From positions 1 through 16,376 of the forward strand of contig CAZOHC010000026.1 in the NCBI GenBank assembly GCA_964579845.1: a stretch of DNA of 16,376 nt, written 5' to 3'. Source of the stretch: CAZOHC01 sp964579845. Lineage in GTDB: Bacteria; Patescibacteriota; Microgenomatia; Levybacterales; UBA12049. Position 1 is the first letter of the stretch. The number at the start of each line of letters is the position of its first letter. A program made the position numbers and the translations under genes. Below the pieces are notes generated by a model, which was not told the origin of the DNA, did not search any database, and worked only from the letters and a program-made list of their open reading frames with translations. Positions 1 to 6,555 of the stretch are shown here, one piece after another.

Positions 1-302
1 ACTTAGGAGAAGGTCCTATAGATTTTAAGTTTAGTAAAGGTTTTGACTTGAAATATTTAGTAGAGTTTAAGCACTCATCAAATGATATTATTCATGGCTA
101 TATGCATCAATTACCAAGATACATGAAAAGTGAGGGTGTAACTAAGGCTACATTTGTTGTTTTACAAACAGGGAATAATGTAGAAAAAATAAATTCCTTA
201 CTTACAATTGAAAAAACTCGAATTGCCCGTGGTGAATATACACCAAAAGTAATAATTATAAATGCTAGGTGGAAATACTCACCTAGTAAGAAGATAATAT
301 AA
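1..302 (+). CDS. PD-(D/E)XK nuclease-fold protein, C-terminal part (5' end outside window)
   Basis: The frame beginning at base 3 is open from the window edge to a TAA at 300-302, giving 99 residues of a gene that starts upstream. A TTG at 48 could be read as a start, but the open frame before it carries a conserved motif, so this is a fragment. That motif is GPIDF (Asp at fragment residue 7), then 13 residues, then E21-F-K23, the D...ExK metal-binding core of the PD-(D/E)XK restriction-endonuclease-like fold. It is followed by the helix-like stretch QLPRYM and two beta-rich segments (ATFVVLQTG, PKVIIIN), as expected for the end of this fold. Such C-terminal domains occur in restriction-like and defence or repair proteins; which one cannot be told without the N-terminus. 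The DNA is AT-rich (18 of 60 bases G+C at 61-120), unlike the core genes, which hints at acquisition. Confidence 0.72.
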   Translation, partial: LGEGPIDFKFSKGFDLKYLVEFKHSSNDIIHGYMHQLPRYMKSEGVTKATFVVLQTGNNVEKINSLLTIEKTRIARGEYTPKVIIINARWKYSPSKKII

Positions 303-357
303 GTTAGGTGCTTATGTCTTAGGAATTCCCGCTTTTCTTCGACAGAGAAATTAATGT

Positions 358-567
358 ATGAAAGAGCGTGATCCTCATGATGCTCCGGGAAATAATGCTG
401 AACTTCATCAGGAAATACCACGACGGTTTGAGTCCACTGCTGCCTCTGCGATTTCGTTGATGATTGCTGAAGACCATGTTAGAAGAGGCGGCGTTATCAA
501 ATTTCCTTCACTCGGAGTTGTACTGACGTCTGCGGACTTGCAAAAAACTACACATGAGAATTCGTAA
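358..567 (+). CDS. Small hypothetical protein (69 aa)
   Basis: Not recognised. The ATG at 358 opens a 69-residue frame ending in TAA at 565-567. It is hydrophilic with mixed charge, has no membrane segment or cysteine, and carries a short Gly-Val-rich stretch (RRGGVIKFPSLGVVL) that could be beta structure. The SD is weak (purine-rich GACAGAGAAA at 341-350, rather far upstream). An overlapping ATG at 354 gives only five codons. Support comes from its place just before another small gene on the same strand and from base composition closer to the core genes than to the AT-rich nuclease fragment before it. It may be a real small accessory gene or a chance frame. Confidence 0.45.
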   Translation: MKERDPHDAPGNNAELHQEIPRRFESTAASAISLMIAEDHVRRGGVIKFPSLGVVLTSADLQKTTHENS

Positions 568-595
568 TTAATAATACCTTTATCAAGGAGTAATT

Positions 596-856
596 ATGTT
601 TGAGAAGATAAAAAATATGGCTGAGATCACCGGTTATTTTTTTGAGACGAAAGCTGAGGATGACGAGGAACATCCCGATAACAGTCAATTTGCGTCACAC
701 GATCGCCGGCTATTGGACGAACATGTACATGATCTGGTCAGGACAACGTGCGTGAGCGAGGTAGAATATCTCCAGGGAATTCTTCCGGAAGATCCGAACC
801 CTGAGCACGTTATCATCTTTCCGAATACTGCAAGTGATGCCTCCCGACTCCTCTAA
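596..856 (+). CDS. Small acidic hypothetical protein (86 aa)
   Basis: Not recognised. The start is well fixed: AAGGAG at 585-590 sits 5 nt before the ATG at 596. The protein is acidic (a run of Asp and Glu near residues 20-27), soluble, and has His-rich segments (ASHDRRLLDEHVHDLV) that look helical. It contains one cysteine, no signal peptide and no membrane segment. It lies 28 nt after the preceding small frame, so the two could be co-transcribed. A strong SD is unusual for this window and is shared mainly with the small genes at 12970-14648. No function is proposed. Confidence 0.62.
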   Translation: MFEKIKNMAEITGYFFETKAEDDEEHPDNSQFASHDRRLLDEHVHDLVRTTCVSEVEYLQGILPEDPNPEHVIIFPNTASDASRLL

Positions 857-884
857 TTACTGTAATAATTCGAAATCAGTAATT
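855..884. repeat. 8-bp inverted repeat after the small gene
   Basis: AATTACTG (855-862) and CAGTAATT (877-884) are perfect inverted copies around a 14-nt loop. No T-run follows on the plus strand, so it is a poor intrinsic terminator. Its left part contains the palindrome TTACTGTAA (857-865), which recurs in reverse-complement form at 952-960, so it may be part of an operator. Confidence 0.4.
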
Positions 885-929
885 CCTTGAACATAAAAAA
901 AACTGTTTGTGTTGAAACTACAGAAGAGC

Positions 930-961
930 TTGTTTGATTGCTGTAATTTTGTTACAGTAAC
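930..961 (+). promoter_or_regulatory. Promoter with overlapping palindrome, before the membrane-anchored protein
   Basis: TTGTTT (930-935), a 17-nt spacer and TACAGT (953-958) fit a sigma70-type promoter. The -10 lies inside the perfect palindrome GTTACAGTAAC (951-961), where a repressor could sit. The expected transcription start (about 965) coincides with the GTG at 966, so the mRNA would be leaderless. Confidence 0.42.
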
Positions 962-965
962 GTCT

Positions 966-1589
966 GTGAGGCGAGTTTTTCTTATAATACTGGGACTTTT
1001 CGTGGTTGTCCTGCTCGCTGGAGCGTATTATATAAACCGAGATTCATTCAACCTGACAGACCCGAATCCTATGACTCCTCTACCTGTCGATCAATCAGGC
1101 ACACCTTCTCCTATGCCTCCTGTTCCGGTCGTCCCGGAAGATTGGGAGAGTTATTCATCAGAAGCGTATAATTTTATTATCAGATATCCTGAAGAAGTTA
1201 CCCATGAAACGACGACTGAAGGAGAACATTTTTTTCAATTAGGCCCTTCGCAGGCAGAAGGAACGGAACTCTACGACGGTATCAGCGTTCACATTTCGGC
1301 AGGAAGTCTGGGAGATAGGGAATTTGATATGTTTGTTGCTGAAAAGCACATGCAGATAAAAAATGACCCGACAACAACTCATATCGATGAATTAAAAAAG
1401 ATAATGATAGCCGGGAAAAACGGATATGCATTTACGACGAATGCTATCGGTAATCGTCGATATATCTATCTTCCGAAAGAAGGAAATGCGTACCTTGAGA
1501 TAATTGATGGGACTGTCGAACCAACAAACAGAAAGCAGACATTTAAAAAAACAGTTGAGACCATGCTCTCATCACTGCTGTTTGAATAG
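966..1589 (+). CDS. Membrane-anchored extracytoplasmic protein
   Basis: From the GTG at 966 the protein has 207 residues. Two arginines precede a hydrophobic helix (about residues 4-21, ending VVVLLAGAYY), then comes a Pro/Thr/Ser-rich linker (about 35-58) and a folded outer domain. That domain begins with YSSEAYNFIIRYPEE, which resembles the Y-x(n)-Y-x-F-x-F-x-YP opening of PsbP-like single-domain proteins common on bacterial surfaces; this family link is tentative. There is no lipobox cysteine after the helix, so it is probably a signal anchor. An upstream GTG at 909 would give 226 residues but puts a Cys-containing polar stretch before the anchor and spans the apparent promoter, so 966 is preferred. 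Function unknown. The phosphatase-like gene follows 20 nt downstream and may be in the same transcript. Confidence 0.68.
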   Translation: MRRVFLIILGLFVVVLLAGAYYINRDSFNLTDPNPMTPLPVDQSGTPSPMPPVPVVPEDWESYSSEAYNFIIRYPEEVTHETTTEGEHFFQLGPSQAEGTELYDGISVHISAGSLGDREFDMFVAEKHMQIKNDPTTTHIDELKKIMIAGKNGYAFTTNAIGNRRYIYLPKEGNAYLEIIDGTVEPTNRKQTFKKTVETMLSSLLFE

Positions 1590-1609
1590 CACCTATTCTC
1601 CACGTATCT

Positions 1610-2005
1610 ATGAAAAAAGTACTCTTTATCTGCTACGGAAATATCATGCGCAGTCAGATGGCGCAGGGTTTTTATAACCACATGACGCAGTCAAACCAAG
1701 CGTCAAGTGCTGCGACTTCACCCCATACGGAAGGAATCTATATCCGTCCTGCAGATGAAGCGATCACTGTTATGCAGGAAGAGGGAATAGATATCTCGCA
1801 CCAAACGGTTCAGCATCTGACGAAGCAGGATGTAGATGAAGCTGACGAGATTTATGTGCTAAACAGCAGAGGAGACTGTCCTTTGTTTCTTTCCGAATCT
1901 CCCAAAGCAGTGTTTTGGAATGTTCGTGATCCGTATGGATCTTCGATTGAGACTTTTAGAAACACCAGGGATTTGATTAAAGAAAAAGTAAAGCAAATAC
2001 TTTAA
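1610..2005 (+). CDS. Low-molecular-weight protein tyrosine phosphatase / ArsC-like protein
   Basis: 131 residues, close to the family's usual length. The N-terminal P-loop FICYGNIMRSQMAQG carries the C-x5-R signature (Cys8, Arg14). The family's general acid is present in the later DP motif (Asp107 of VRDPYG), followed by the ETFRNTRDLI helix typical of the ArsC branch. Cys90, in GDCP, matches the second resolving cysteine of thioredoxin-coupled arsenate reductases (Cys89 of the S. aureus enzyme), but the first (Cys82 there) is replaced by Asn85 (VLN). A classic three-cysteine arsenate relay is therefore unlikely; phosphotyrosine phosphatase or another phosphatase role is more plausible. Cytoplasmic. 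No SD precedes the ATG. Confidence 0.85.
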   Translation: MKKVLFICYGNIMRSQMAQGFYNHMTQSNQASSAATSPHTEGIYIRPADEAITVMQEEGIDISHQTVQHLTKQDVDEADEIYVLNSRGDCPLFLSESPKAVFWNVRDPYGSSIETFRNTRDLIKEKVKQIL

Positions 2006-2009
2006 TTTT

Positions 2010-2018
2010 TGCTATACT
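2010..2018 (+). promoter_or_regulatory. Extended -10 promoter, leaderless start
   Basis: TG at 2010-2011, one base, then TATACT (2013-2018): an extended -10 element without a good -35. Only 7 nt separate it from the ATG at 2026, so transcription should begin at or next to the start codon. There is no SD. Confidence 0.6.
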
Positions 2019-2025
2019 TTATCAT

Positions 2026-2421
2026 ATGCGTGATTTGTTCAGAAGGATTTCCCATAAGGTTTCACTTGCCGTTGGGACTCCATGGGCATTTGCCCTCGCG
2101 TTTTTTGCTGTTGTCATATGGCTAATTACTGGCCCATTCTTCAAATTCTCAGACGGTTGGCAGCTCGTTATTAATACTGGTACAACGATTATCACTTTCC
2201 TCATGATTTTCTTGGTTCAGAATTCTCAGAACAGAGATACCAAAGCAACGCATCTGAAGCTTGATGAGTTGATTCATGCAATCAAAGATGCTCGAAATGT
2301 GATAATCGATGCAGAAGACCTGACTGATGAAGAATTAGAGCAAATGAAAAGGCGGCTCCTCGCGATCAGCCGTATCGAGGGTGAGAATAAAGAAAATCAT
2401 GAAGCGTCTAAAGATGAATAA
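2026..2421 (+). CDS. Low-affinity iron permease family membrane protein
   Basis: 131 residues matching the small bacterial members of the low-affinity iron permease family. A short basic N-terminus is followed by a first membrane helix (about residues 20-35) ending in WLITGPFFKFSDGW, a second (about 45-64, LVINTGTTIITFLMIFLVQ) and the family signature QNSQNRDTKA. A cytoplasmic helical tail (LKLDELIHAIKDARN) follows, then an acidic C-terminus. The family name comes from yeast Fet4; iron transport has not been shown for these two-helix bacterial members, and the conserved part is the second helix and tail, so the real role may differ. It has its own extended -10 promoter and appears leaderless. 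Confidence 0.86.
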   Translation: MRDLFRRISHKVSLAVGTPWAFALAFFAVVIWLITGPFFKFSDGWQLVINTGTTIITFLMIFLVQNSQNRDTKATHLKLDELIHAIKDARNVIIDAEDLTDEELEQMKRRLLAISRIEGENKENHEASKDE

Positions 2422-2435
2422 GTAACGAGCCTCTG

Positions 2436-2444
2436 TGATATACT
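2436..2444 (+). promoter_or_regulatory. Extended -10 promoter for the kinase operon
   Basis: TG at 2436-2437, A, then TATACT (2439-2444), 15 nt before the ATG at 2460. The predicted leader is about 8 nt with no SD. No convincing -35 is present. Confidence 0.55.
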
Positions 2445-2459
2445 GGCTCAATATACACT

Positions 2460-4694
2460 ATGGTCAGTAAAGACTTTCTGCTCTTTAAGACGATCTTTGA
2501 CCAGACTCCAGTCAGTACCCAAATATTTTCCCCCGACGGGATGACAGTCTTGGTAAATAAAGCGTGGGAAAAACTCTGGCGTGCATCTCCAAAACACGTC
2601 GTCAATAGATATAATATTCTTCACGATACACAGCTCGAAGAGGCCGGAACAATGCCCTACATTCGACGTGGTTTTGCCGGTGAAGCTGTCACTATCCCTG
2701 CTATTAAGTATGTTCCTTCAAAAACTGTTCGTAATAAAAAATTCGTTCCGTACCGATGGGTTCAGGCAAAAATATACCCGATTCGGGATAAAAACAAACA
2801 CATTTCTCATGTTGTGCTTCAGCATGAAGATATAACCGATCGGAAAGAAAGCGAAGAAGGATTATATAAACTCGCATCAATCATCGAATATTCAACCGAT
2901 GCTATTGTCAGTAAGACATTAGACGGTATCATCACGAGTTGGAATAAGGGCGCTGAAGAGCTATTCGGATACACAGAATCTGAGGTCATCGGGAAACCGA
3001 TTGAACTGATTATTCCCAAACATCTTCGCCATGAAGAAGTTGAGATACGAAAGCGGATAAGTAAAGGATTACCGATTGAGCACTACGAGACGACCAGAAT
3101 CCATAAGAATGGATCAGAAGTCTATGTTTCACTAAACATCTCTCCTATTAAGAATATGAAGGGTCAGGTTATCGGTGCCTCAAAAATAGCCAGAAATATT
3201 TCTGAGAAACGAAAAGGTGAACAGGCGCGGAGAGAGAGTGAGGAACGGTTTAGAATTCTCACCAGCCATGCTCCGGTCGGTATATTTATGACAGATGAAC
3301 AGGGAGAGGTGATTTTTGTCAATAAAAAATTGCTTGAGTTCTCAGGGTTATCAGAAAAAGAAGTACGAGGCACAGGATGGATGACTGCTCTACATCCTGA
3401 AGACAAAGTTCGTATCAGGAAAGAGTGGCGATCTGCGATAAAAAAACAGCGGGATTTTACCTTCGAGTTTCGCTCTCTTACGAAGAGCGGAACAGTGGGA
3501 AGGTTTACCGGAATGGCAATTGTTTTACGAGACGATAATAAGCAGTTCAAAGGATATATGGGTACAGTCTCCGATATCACGGAACGATACACGTTTGAAA
3601 AGTCTCTGCGTGAGAGTGAAGAACGGTTACGATTAGCGCTTGAGGCCGGAAAAATCGGTGTCTGGGATTGGGATATTCAAAACAACGCTCTGACGTGGAC
3701 TGAAAATATTTATACATTACACGGTGTAGCTCAAAAGGATTTTGTCGTCAGCCTCACCAATTTTCTCAAACTCATACACCCAGACGACACAACGCGGGTA
3801 AAACGTGAAATTGAGAATAGTTTATCTCAGAAGAAACCATTTTCCTCAGAGTTTCGTATTCTCACCCCGCAGGGAGAGAGTAAGTGGGCTTCGATGAGTA
3901 CGACATTATCACTGGACGGAAAGAACCGTCCGATTCGGCTGTTAGGAGCGATCATTGATATCTCAGAACAGAAACAACTGGAACAGGATAAAAGCGATTT
4001 TCTCAGCATGGCCTCTCATGAATTGAAAACCCCCTTAACGAGTATGAAGATCTTTATTGATCTCCTTGAGTCTGAATTGGAAGCATCAACACACGAGAAA
4101 CAAAAATATTTTGTGAGCAGGATTCATGATCAGGCGAATCGTCTGACTGAACTGACAAGTGATCTCCTGGATGTTTCTCGTATCGAGACAGGTAAGCTCA
4201 GGCTGAATAAAGAAGTGTTTAACCTCGAAGAGATGGTGACAGATACTGTCGAAAGTATGCAGTTATCAGCAAAAGCCCATACGCTTATTGTGAAGAAAAA
4301 ATCCCCGGTCGTGGTCTATGCCGATCGATATCGGTTGTATCAAGTATTGTTGAATCTTTTGACAAATGCCGTTAAATATTCACCAAGAGGTGAAAACATT
4401 ATTGTGACGGTAAAAAAAAGGAAACAGGATGCAATCGTCAGTGTGCGGGATTACGGTATCGGTATTAAAAAAAACAGGCAGAATCGTATTTTTGAGAAAC
4501 TTTATCAGGTCGCTGATCCTGAAGAAAAGACTTTTCCGGGACTGGGGTTGGGGTTATATATTTCCAAAGAGATTATTGAACGCCACAAAGGAAAAATATG
4601 GGTAGAGAGTCAAGGAAAGAATCAGCCGAAGATTAAAAGAGGTTCACGGTTTTCCTTTAGCTTACCGTTACACATCGATAAAAAAACACTATGA
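2460..4694 (+). CDS. Soluble multi-PAS sensor histidine kinase
   Basis: 744 residues with no membrane segment, so a cytoplasmic sensor. Four PAS/PAC units can be followed by their terminal D-I/N-I-S/T-E/D motifs: HEDITDRK (~122-129), ARNISEKRK (~245), VSDITERY (~372) and IIDISEQK (~499). The second has the classic WNKGAEELFGYTESEVIGK. The kinase core follows: HisKA H-box SHELKTPLTS with phospho-acceptor His520, N-box NLLTNAVKYS (Asn636), G1 DYGIGI (Asp664), F-box region RIFEKLYQ and G2 GLGLGLYI (~694-701). All catalytic motifs are intact. Ligands cannot be predicted; PAS domains often bind haem, flavin or small molecules. The stop overlaps the receiver gene by ATGA, so the pair is translationally coupled and is the likely cognate phosphorelay. 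Confidence 0.95.
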   Translation: MVSKDFLLFKTIFDQTPVSTQIFSPDGMTVLVNKAWEKLWRASPKHVVNRYNILHDTQLEEAGTMPYIRRGFAGEAVTIPAIKYVPSKTVRNKKFVPYRWVQAKIYPIRDKNKHISHVVLQHEDITDRKESEEGLYKLASIIEYSTDAIVSKTLDGIITSWNKGAEELFGYTESEVIGKPIELIIPKHLRHEEVEIRKRISKGLPIEHYETTRIHKNGSEVYVSLNISPIKNMKGQVIGASKIARNISEKRKGEQARRESEERFRILTSHAPVGIFMTDEQGEVIFVNKKLLEFSGLSEKEVRGTGWMTALHPEDKVRIRKEWRSAIKKQRDFTFEFRSLTKSGTVGRFTGMAIVLRDDNKQFKGYMGTVSDITERYTFEKSLRESEERLRLALEAGKIGVWDWDIQNNALTWTENIYTLHGVAQKDFVVSLTNFLKLIHPDDTTRVKREIENSLSQKKPFSSEFRILTPQGESKWASMSTTLSLDGKNRPIRLLGAIIDISEQKQLEQDKSDFLSMASHELKTPLTSMKIFIDLLESELEASTHEKQKYFVSRIHDQANRLTELTSDLLDVSRIETGKLRLNKEVFNLEEMVTDTVESMQLSAKAHTLIVKKKSPVVVYADRYRLYQVLLNLLTNAVKYSPRGENIIVTVKKRKQDAIVSVRDYGIGIKKNRQNRIFEKLYQVADPEEKTFPGLGLGLYISKEIIERHKGKIWVESQGKNQPKIKRGSRFSFSLPLHIDKKTL

Positions 4695-5065
4695 AGACAA
4701 AGAAAGTACTTGTTATAGATGATGATTATGATATTGTCGAACCGTTAAGTATGCTTCTATCAGATAGTGGCTATGAAGTGAGAACAATTACAAAAGGGTA
4801 TGAAGTGTACGAAAAAATCGAAAAATTCAAACCGGACGTTATTTTACTTGATGTCCTTATGTCAGGCAGTGATGGGCGAACAATCTGTAAAACAATAAAA
4901 GAGCATAAAGACATGAAGACCATTCAGATTATTATGATGTCTGCCTATCCGAATGCGAAAAAAGAGTCTACGCAGGTCGGAGCTGATGCATTTATCGCAA
5001 AACCGTTTGAAACTTCTAACTTGCTTACGCTTATCCAAAAGATACTGCAGAAAACGATTAGATGA
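4691..5065 (+). CDS. Single-domain response regulator (CheY-like receiver)
   Basis: 124 residues, only a receiver domain. The acidic pocket is IDDDYD (Asp10-Asp12), the phospho-acceptor Asp54 lies in LLDVLMSG, the switch Ser84 in MMSAYP and the conserved Lys104 in KPF. There is no output domain, so it must act by protein contact or pass phosphate onwards, as CheY or Spo0F types do. The ATG lies inside the kinase stop (ATGA, 4691-4694) and its own stop overlaps the next gene in the same way, so it is the middle gene of a tightly coupled operon. It has no SD of its own. Confidence 0.95.
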   Translation: MKTKKVLVIDDDYDIVEPLSMLLSDSGYEVRTITKGYEVYEKIEKFKPDVILLDVLMSGSDGRTICKTIKEHKDMKTIQIIMMSAYPNAKKESTQVGADAFIAKPFETSNLLTLIQKILQKTIR

Positions 5066-5307
5066 GCTACATACTATACATACTCCAGTGCAGCGATAGT
5101 ACGTACTATACCGGAAGCACAACTGACCTTAAGAAACGGTTGAGGGAACACAATACATTAAAAAGCGGTGCGAAGTATACCAGAGCACGCCGTCCTGTCG
5201 TGCTCAAGTACACCGAAATACATGCCAGCTATACTGATGTGAGGAAAAGAGAAGCAGAAATAAAACGAATGAAGAGAAAAGAAAAAGAAACACTGTGGAA
5301 TAAATAA
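5062..5307 (+). CDS. GIY-YIG endonuclease domain protein (YhbQ/UvrC-N-like)
   Basis: 81 residues forming just the GIY-YIG nuclease module, the usual length of the stand-alone YhbQ-type family. The first motif is YILYILQC (residues 3-10) and the second is YYTGST with Gly18. Arg26/Arg28 in KKRLREH and Glu64 in KREAEIKRMK match the catalytic Arg and metal-binding Glu. The C-terminus is basic. Stand-alone members cut or process DNA and are linked to repair or recombination, but their substrates are mostly unknown. It overlaps the receiver gene by ATGA, which ties its expression to the two-component pair. No SD is visible. Confidence 0.9.
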   Translation: MSYILYILQCSDSTYYTGSTTDLKKRLREHNTLKSGAKYTRARRPVVLKYTEIHASYTDVRKREAEIKRMKRKEKETLWNK

Positions 5308-5332
5308 TTACCTGATTCTTACAAGGAAGAGG

Positions 5333-5338
5333 TATACT
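5333..5338 (+). promoter_or_regulatory. -10 element for the sugar dehydrogenase gene
   Basis: TATACT lies 8 nt before the ATG at 5347, which predicts an essentially leaderless mRNA. The preceding AAGGAAGAGG (5323-5332) is too far from the ATG and lies upstream of the predicted transcription start, so it is not taken as an SD. No clear -35 is seen. Confidence 0.5.
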
Positions 5339-5346
5339 TACTTCTT

Positions 5347-6486
5347 ATGAAGATAGTCCTATTCTTTTTAATCTCAGCTGTTCTCATTATTTCAGGATTC
5401 TTCGCTTTTAATTACTTCGTGAATAACGAATCCCGGACACCTTCCCCCGAGCGCAGAACTTCATCTCCTTCTGACAGAGCACCGGAAGAGGCGATAACAA
5501 CATTGGCTGAAAACCTTGATACACCTTGGTCGCTTGCTCTTCTGCCTACAGGCGGTATATTGGTCACGGAGCGTCCCGGTACGGTACGGCTGATCGACGC
5601 ATCAGGAACGTTGCATGACGAACCTATTGCAACGATTGCTTCCGTGCGGGAAGTCGGTGAGGGTGGACTTCTCGGTATTGCCTTGGATCCGGATTTTGAG
5701 ACAAATAATTATGTCTATCTGTACTACACCTACAGTTCGACTGGTAATGCAACACTGAATCGCGTCGTCAGAATGACACTGAGAAATAATCAACTTTCAG
5801 CAGAACGGGTTATCCTTGACCGCATTCCCGGTGCATCAAACCATAACGGCGGAAGAATCATCTTCGGACCGGACGGCTATCTCTATATCGGCACGGGTGA
5901 TGCAGAAGAGCCGTCAGAAGCACAAAACACGAGATCACTCGCAGGAAAGATTCTTCGAATTACACGTGATGGAAAGCCTGTTGATGATAATCCTTTTAAC
6001 AATGAAGTTTACTCTTACGGACATAGAAACGTGCAAGGGCTAGCGTTTACTGACTCAGGGGAGCTTTGGGCAACTGAACATGGCAGATCAGGCATTACTT
6101 CGGGACTGGATGAGATCAATAAAATTGAGAGAGGAAGAAATTATGGCTGGCCGGAAATCCAAGGAGACGAGACAAGATCAGGCATGGTAACACCGAAGCG
6201 ACATTCAGGCCCCACGAAAACCTGGGCTCCGAGTGGAACTAGCTTCATCGGAAGCTCCCTGTTCTTCGGCGGCTTGCGAGGGATCACGCTGTATGAAGCA
6301 GTTATAATGGATAATACCGTGACCGAGGTTAAAGAACACTTTCATAACGAATTCGGCAGGATACGGGATGTCGTCGCAGGACCTGACGGGCTACTCTATA
6401 TTACGACCAGTAATCGTGATGGCCGCGGGAGGCCGGGTGCTACCGATGATCGGGTTATCCGTATAAATCCTGAAAGTCTCCGCTGA
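5347..6486 (+). CDS. PQQ-type aldose sugar dehydrogenase (glucose/sorbosone dehydrogenase family), membrane-anchored
   Basis: 379 residues. A hydrophobic N-terminus (about residues 3-23) without a lipobox acts as signal anchor, then a polar Pro/Ser/Arg linker leads into a six-bladed beta-propeller. Family landmarks: LDTPWSLALLPTGGILVTER, GEGGLLGIALDPDF, SNHNGGRIIFGPDGYLYIGTGD (His166 as the expected catalytic base, Arg170 beside it), YGHRNVQGLAF, ATEHG, NYGWPE and the final GPDGLLYITTSN blade. Known members (E. coli YliI, A. calcoaceticus soluble GDH) oxidise sugars outside the cytoplasm using PQQ and calcium. No PQQ biosynthesis gene is in the window, so the cofactor may come from outside, or the fold may have another use. 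It has its own TATACT box and appears monocistronic. Confidence 0.92.
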   Translation: MKIVLFFLISAVLIISGFFAFNYFVNNESRTPSPERRTSSPSDRAPEEAITTLAENLDTPWSLALLPTGGILVTERPGTVRLIDASGTLHDEPIATIASVREVGEGGLLGIALDPDFETNNYVYLYYTYSSTGNATLNRVVRMTLRNNQLSAERVILDRIPGASNHNGGRIIFGPDGYLYIGTGDAEEPSEAQNTRSLAGKILRITRDGKPVDDNPFNNEVYSYGHRNVQGLAFTDSGELWATEHGRSGITSGLDEINKIERGRNYGWPEIQGDETRSGMVTPKRHSGPTKTWAPSGTSFIGSSLFFGGLRGITLYEAVIMDNTVTEVKEHFHNEFGRIRDVVAGPDGLLYITTSNRDGRGRPGATDDRVIRINPESLR

Positions 6487-6510
6487 TTACTCAGTATTCA
6501 CCCCTCTTTA

Positions 6511-6539
6511 TTGAACAACACGCTTATTTCAGGTACAAT
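6511..6539 (+). promoter_or_regulatory. Promoter of ileS
   Basis: TTGAAC (6511-6516), a 17-nt spacer, then TACAAT (6534-6539). The TTG of the -35 is also the first codon of a longer in-frame extension of ileS, which is best explained as promoter rather than coding sequence. Confidence 0.68.
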
Positions 6540-6555
6540 TAGCCTGGAGTTTCAC

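Noticed and set aside
107..421. Minus-strand frame opposite the nuclease end
   Set aside because: It is antisense to the conserved PD-(D/E)XK part and has no SD or recognisable domain.
909..965. GTG start at 909 for the membrane-anchored protein
   Set aside because: It spans the apparent promoter and palindrome and puts a polar Cys-rich stretch before the signal anchor; the GTG at 966 gives a normal RR-hydrophobic start. Not fully excluded.
1582..1610. TTGAAT-17-TATCTA as promoter for the phosphatase gene
   Set aside because: The -10 would overlap the A of the ATG, placing the transcript start inside the gene.
5323..5332. AAGGAAGAGG as the SD of the dehydrogenase gene
   Set aside because: It is 14 nt or more from the ATG and upstream of the predicted transcription start set by TATACT at 5333-5338.
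6511..6555. TTG start giving ileS a 15-residue extension
   Set aside because: The TTG is part of the -35 box TTGAAC with a 17-nt spacer to TACAAT; the ATG at 6556 has GGAG upstream and begins the family-typical N-terminus.
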